A stretch of 64,000 nucleotides of DNA from Rhodovastum atsumiense (GTDB lineage: Bacteria; Pseudomonadota; Alphaproteobacteria; Acetobacterales; Acetobacteraceae), in NCBI RefSeq assembly GCF_937425535.1, contig NZ_OW485601.1:239001-303000 (forward strand), written 5' to 3'. The position numbers were made by a program, and so were the translations under genes. This document shows, one piece after another, positions 61,221 through 64,000 of the stretch. Under the pieces are notes generated by a model. That model saw nothing but the letters and a program-made list of their open reading frames with translations, was not told the DNA's origin and searched no databases. The first letter of the stretch is position 1, and each line of letters begins with the position of its first letter.

Positions 61221-62459
61221 CCAGGCTGAGCGGAACCCGTTGGTGACCTTGCGGAACACCACGGAGGGCCGGATTTCCTGCTCGCTAATGTTGTTGGTCG
61301 GCGGAACGCGCCGGTCATGCAGGAAGACGAAGAACTTGTTTCGCCAGGCTTTGATCTGCCGCTGCAATTCGCGTCCGGCCGGATGAGCGGCCGGTATGCC
61401 GAGCAGGCGATCCAGGCGCCGCTCGGCCTGGCCGGCGTAGACGGCGAGCGTGCTGTCCTTGAGGGATGGTCGACGCTTGCCGATCCGGATCGCCCAGCGC
61501 AGATGGTCGCGGATCTTCGGAGCGCACACCGTGTCGCCGCAGTCGATGGCGTATTGCACGTCACGCAGGACGTGGGCGAGGCAGACCTGATGGGTCTGGC
61601 CCAGTTCCTGCTGCCCGGCGTAGCGATCTGAAACCCATACCTCGGGCCGGTGGCCATCGAGCACCGCCTCGGCCACGGCGCGTCCCCGCCCTGGCGCGAT
61701 CTCGTGCAGGATCGCCTGCTCGGAGACGAACACCCACTGCCAATGGGTGACGCCGTCGATGCGGGTGGTGGTCTCGTCCGAGGCGATGACGCGGGCCTGC
61801 AGCAGCTTCGCCTTGATGGCCGCGCAAGCCGTGTCGAGCTTGCCTGCCATCCGGCGGAAGGCATTGGCGATCGCCCCTTCCGAGATGGAAAGCCCGAACA
61901 GCTCCTGGCACATCCGCGACAGGCGCTCGAAGCCGACGTGATGGCTGTGGTGCAGGTAGGCCAGCAGGGCGTGGATCCCCGGTCCGAACGGCGTGCCCGG
62001 TGGCATGCCCGCCGGCGTCGGGGCGCGATAGCGCCGGCCGCAACCGCGACACCGTCCGCCGAACACCTCGACCCGCGTCACCTCCGGGCGCACGGCGGGA
62101 AGGTCGACGTGGTCGTAGCGCTCGCGGCACTGCTGCGCCGTCTCGGCCACGGCCGCCCCGCAATGCGGGCAGGCCTCGACCAGGCAGCGTTCCGTCTGAT
62201 CGGGCGTGTCCGCCAGCGGCCGCGCCGCCCCAGGTCGCGAGGGGCGGGGTTTGCGCGACCGCTTCCGCTCCCGGTTCTTGTGCCCCGGGCCATCCTGGGA
62301 CGGCGGAAGGCTGGAATTCGACGACGTCTTCCGCGGTTTGCCGACCAGCGCTTCCAACTCGGCGATCCGTGCCGCCATGCGCTCAATCAGCGCCGCCTGC
62401 TCCAACAGCAGCGCGTCCTTTTCAGCCTCAGTCAGCCGGATGCGAGGAGGGGTCGGCAT
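61188..62459 (-). CDS. IS66-family transposase, C-terminally truncated
   Basis: A 423-residue transposase (TnpC type) with an N-terminal leucine-zipper helix, a zinc finger (CPHCGAAV with CRGCGRRYRAP) and the DDE region (VIASDETTTRI, VWVSDRYAGQQ, NNISEQEIRPSVVFRKVTNG). The last 30-45 family residues are replaced after FRSAW by sequence from the neighbouring element, at about 61220-61228. It is not the same lineage as the fragment beside it. Confidence 0.85.
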   Translation of the reverse strand: MPTPPRIRLTEAEKDALLLEQAALIERMAARIAELEALVGKPRKTSSNSSLPPSQDGPGHKNRERKRSRKPRPSRPGAARPLADTPDQTERCLVEACPHCGAAVAETAQQCRERYDHVDLPAVRPEVTRVEVFGGRCRGCGRRYRAPTPAGMPPGTPFGPGIHALLAYLHHSHHVGFERLSRMCQELFGLSISEGAIANAFRRMAGKLDTACAAIKAKLLQARVIASDETTTRIDGVTHWQWVFVSEQAILHEIAPGRGRAVAEAVLDGHRPEVWVSDRYAGQQELGQTHQVCLAHVLRDVQYAIDCGDTVCAPKIRDHLRWAIRIGKRRPSLKDSTLAVYAGQAERRLDRLLGIPAAHPAGRELQRQIKAWRNKFFVFLHDRRVPPTNNISEQEIRPSVVFRKVTNGFRSAWVTGAKPRVAG

Positions 62460-62575
62460 CCAGATTTTGATTCATATCTCCGGCATTATGGAGCTGCCGC
62501 CACGAGCGAAATCAGCCTTGTACTCCTGCCGGGCTTCTGGCAGGAAAGGGTTGGGATCATTGCAGGTGGCTGGCC
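62460..62575. other. Junction with IS1595 left end
   Basis: The 116 bases contain GGGCTTCTGGCAGG at 62531-62544, which looks like an IS1595-type terminal repeat. No matching right end was found within the window. Confidence 0.5.
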
Positions 62576-63472
62576 ATGGCGCAACATTTCCTGCTTTCCG
62601 CGGCGGCACGCTCGCTCAGTACGGCGAAGGTCATGCGCATGTCGGATAGCGGCGTGGTGAACGTGTTCGTGCGCCTCCGCTGGCCTGAAACCGACGGCAA
62701 GCCGGTCTGCCCTGGCTGCGGCTGCATGATCTGCTACGCCTGCCCGAGATCACCGGACCGGCCGCGCTGGCGTTGCAAAGCGTGCCGCGGCGATTTCTCC
62801 ATTACTTCGGGGACGCTGTTTGCGCACCACAAGCTGCCGTTGCGCACCTATCTGCTGGCCGTCGTCGCGTTCTGCAACGAGGTCAAGGGCCACAGCATGC
62901 TCGCGCTCTCCCGTGAGCTCGATGTCCAGCATAAGACGGCATTCGTCCTGGCGCACAAAATGCGCGAGGCAATGGCGTCCAGCACGAAGGCGTTGCGCAT
63001 CGGCGGTGCAGGACGTGAGGTCGAGCTCGACGGCGCCTATTTCGGCGGCCATGTCCGGCCAGCCAATCTAGCGGCGAACCGGGTCGACCGGCGACTCGCC
63101 GAGAACCAGTCGGGCAAGCGCCAGGTCGTCGTGGTGATGCGCGAACGCCGCGGCCCCACGCTGGTGCAGGTGGTGCCGGCCGAGGAAGCTGTGCTGCCGA
63201 TCATTTCCCAGCGGATCGCCCAAGCCACCGAGCTGCATGCCGACGAGAGCCCGGCCTGGAACAGGCTGCATGCCCACTTTCCGATGCGGCGTGTCAACCA
63301 CCAGGAGGGCTATAGCATCGGGGGCGCCTGCACCAACGGCGCGGAGTCCTATTTTTCCCGTCTGCGCCGCAGCGAGCTGGGGCACCACCACCACATCGCC
63401 GGGCCGTATCTCCTCCGCTATGCCCAGGAAGCCGCCTGGCGGGAAGACGCGCGGCGGTGCGTGTCAACGTAG
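62576..63472 (+). CDS. IS1595-family (ISXO2-like) transposase, altered C-terminus
   Basis: A 298-residue transposase. It has an N-terminal zinc ribbon (CPGCGC with WRCKACRGDFSI), then the DDE domain of the ISXO2 type: EVELDGAYFGGHVRP, LHADESPAWNRL and the downstream EGYSIGGACTNGAESYFSRLR. The final segment (AWREDARRCVST) is shorter than in relatives, where about 40 more residues follow, so the end is probably frameshifted or truncated. Confidence 0.82.
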   Translation: MAQHFLLSAAARSLSTAKVMRMSDSGVVNVFVRLRWPETDGKPVCPGCGCMICYACPRSPDRPRWRCKACRGDFSITSGTLFAHHKLPLRTYLLAVVAFCNEVKGHSMLALSRELDVQHKTAFVLAHKMREAMASSTKALRIGGAGREVELDGAYFGGHVRPANLAANRVDRRLAENQSGKRQVVVVMRERRGPTLVQVVPAEEAVLPIISQRIAQATELHADESPAWNRLHAHFPMRRVNHQEGYSIGGACTNGAESYFSRLRRSELGHHHHIAGPYLLRYAQEAAWREDARRCVST

Positions 63473-64000
63473 TTGCCGCTTGTCTCTCGTAACGAATATT
63501 CCCCTATCCCGACTGTGCTGACGGTGCGTGGTTCGGATGTGGCTCACCTCCAACCAGGGCTGAGCCTGGCCACGGGGCTCGCTGCGGGGAAGGTCCGGTG
63601 CTCGCCGTTCTCGCCATGCTCGCAGTGCTGCGCGTGGCTCCGAGCGGCTCTGCTCCTCTCTTCCCCTTCGCTGCGCGCCGTGGCCGGGGCACTGCCAGGT
63701 CGGGACGGGAAAGCAGGTGCACCGATCGAACCGGAAAGCGGGATTTTTGAGACGGCGAGCTGGATGGCCGTGTCGCGCTCCGGGTTCAGCGTGACTGCGC
63801 CGATCGGGGTCCAGTTGCGGGTGTGCCGGCTCCAGCGCCGGGGGTTGCGTTCGCGCGCCGCCTGATAGGGACTGCGTATTCCGACGAAAACAGCCGGCGA
63901 TTCCGATCGAAGCCAGCCACCTGTTCCGGGCTCTCCCGCACTTTGTGTGGAGTGGTGGTGAAGGTGGGGCCGGATCCCCATTTATGAGGCTGGCTGTAAC
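63473..64000. other. Insertion-sequence debris at the right edge
   Basis: Most of these 528 bases show no coding signal that I trust. The exception is a minus-strand stretch near 63745-63870, listed separately. Overlapping frames on both strands look like chance. Confidence 0.4.
63745..63870 (-). pseudogene. IS3-family integrase, C-terminal scrap
   Basis: The minus strand encodes PYQAARERNPRRWSRHTRNW followed by TPIGAVTLNPERD. This resembles the conserved tail of IS3-family OrfB integrases, where RNPxRWS and LNPE motifs close the protein. Nothing of the catalytic domain is present within the window. Confidence 0.45.

Overview
The window is GC-rich DNA with densely packed, often overlapping genes, frequent GTG/TTG starts and several Tat-type signal peptides. 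This fits an alphaproteobacterium, possibly a purple non-sulfur or acetobacterial lineage; the species cannot be fixed from the sequence. The theme of positions 1-49,000 is acquisition of organic sulfur and turnover of methionine and methanethiol, built around a nitrogenase-like enzyme that resembles the methylthio-alkane reductase (Mar) of Rhodospirillum rubrum. Mar cleaves methylthio compounds such as dimethyl sulfide or 2-(methylthio)ethanol to methanethiol plus a hydrocarbon.

Layout. 1-1,215: an ABC transporter cut by the left edge. 1,618-6,464 (minus): marH1-marD1-marK1-methyltransferase, a possible small peptide and a rho-independent terminator. 6,777-12,843 (plus): an MFS transporter, then O-acetylhomoserine sulfhydrylase-marD2-marK2-NifX-like protein. 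12,871-24,977: a TauD-like dioxygenase, two sulfonate/taurine-type ABC transporters, a DUF1847 protein behind an FNR/FixK-type box, a beta-propeller protein, a QueG-like iron-sulfur protein, a methyltransferase and a DMSP-lyase-family cupin. 25,032-30,163 (minus): GMC oxidoreductase, a 26-residue peptide ORF, a NifB-like radical SAM protein, a 2-oxoglutarate oxygenase and a second O-acetylhomoserine sulfhydrylase. 30,477-34,834 (plus): marH2, nearly identical to marH1, followed by a third ABC transporter. 34,877-49,188: an aminotransferase, groESL, an orphan binding protein, an amino-acid ABC transporter without its ATPase, a FAD hydroxyacid dehydrogenase, an MFS exporter, a methionine-aminotransferase-like enzyme and a methionine gamma-lyase-like enzyme.

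A working model, which is inference, is as follows. Organosulfur compounds enter through the ABC transporters. Dioxygenases and the DMSP-lyase-like cupin would release sulfite, aldehydes or dimethyl sulfide. MarH passes electrons to MarDK, which frees methanethiol. The two MetY enzymes join methanethiol to O-acetylhomoserine to give methionine. The NifB-like and NifX-like proteins would make or carry the iron-sulfur cofactor, and no NifEN genes are present. Two complete DK pairs with two separately placed H genes suggest two enzymes with different substrates or conditions.

49,226-56,353 is a decaying exopolysaccharide export cluster on the minus strand: outer-membrane barrel, tyrosine-kinase-like ATPase, Wzz, a broken export protein, a Tat-secreted hydrolase-like protein and a glycosyltransferase remnant. 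56,753-64,000 is a nest of insertion sequences (IS256, IS3, IS30, IS630, IS66 twice, IS1595 and an IS3 fragment), mostly broken and inserted into one another. No transcriptional regulator gene is visible anywhere in the 64 kb.
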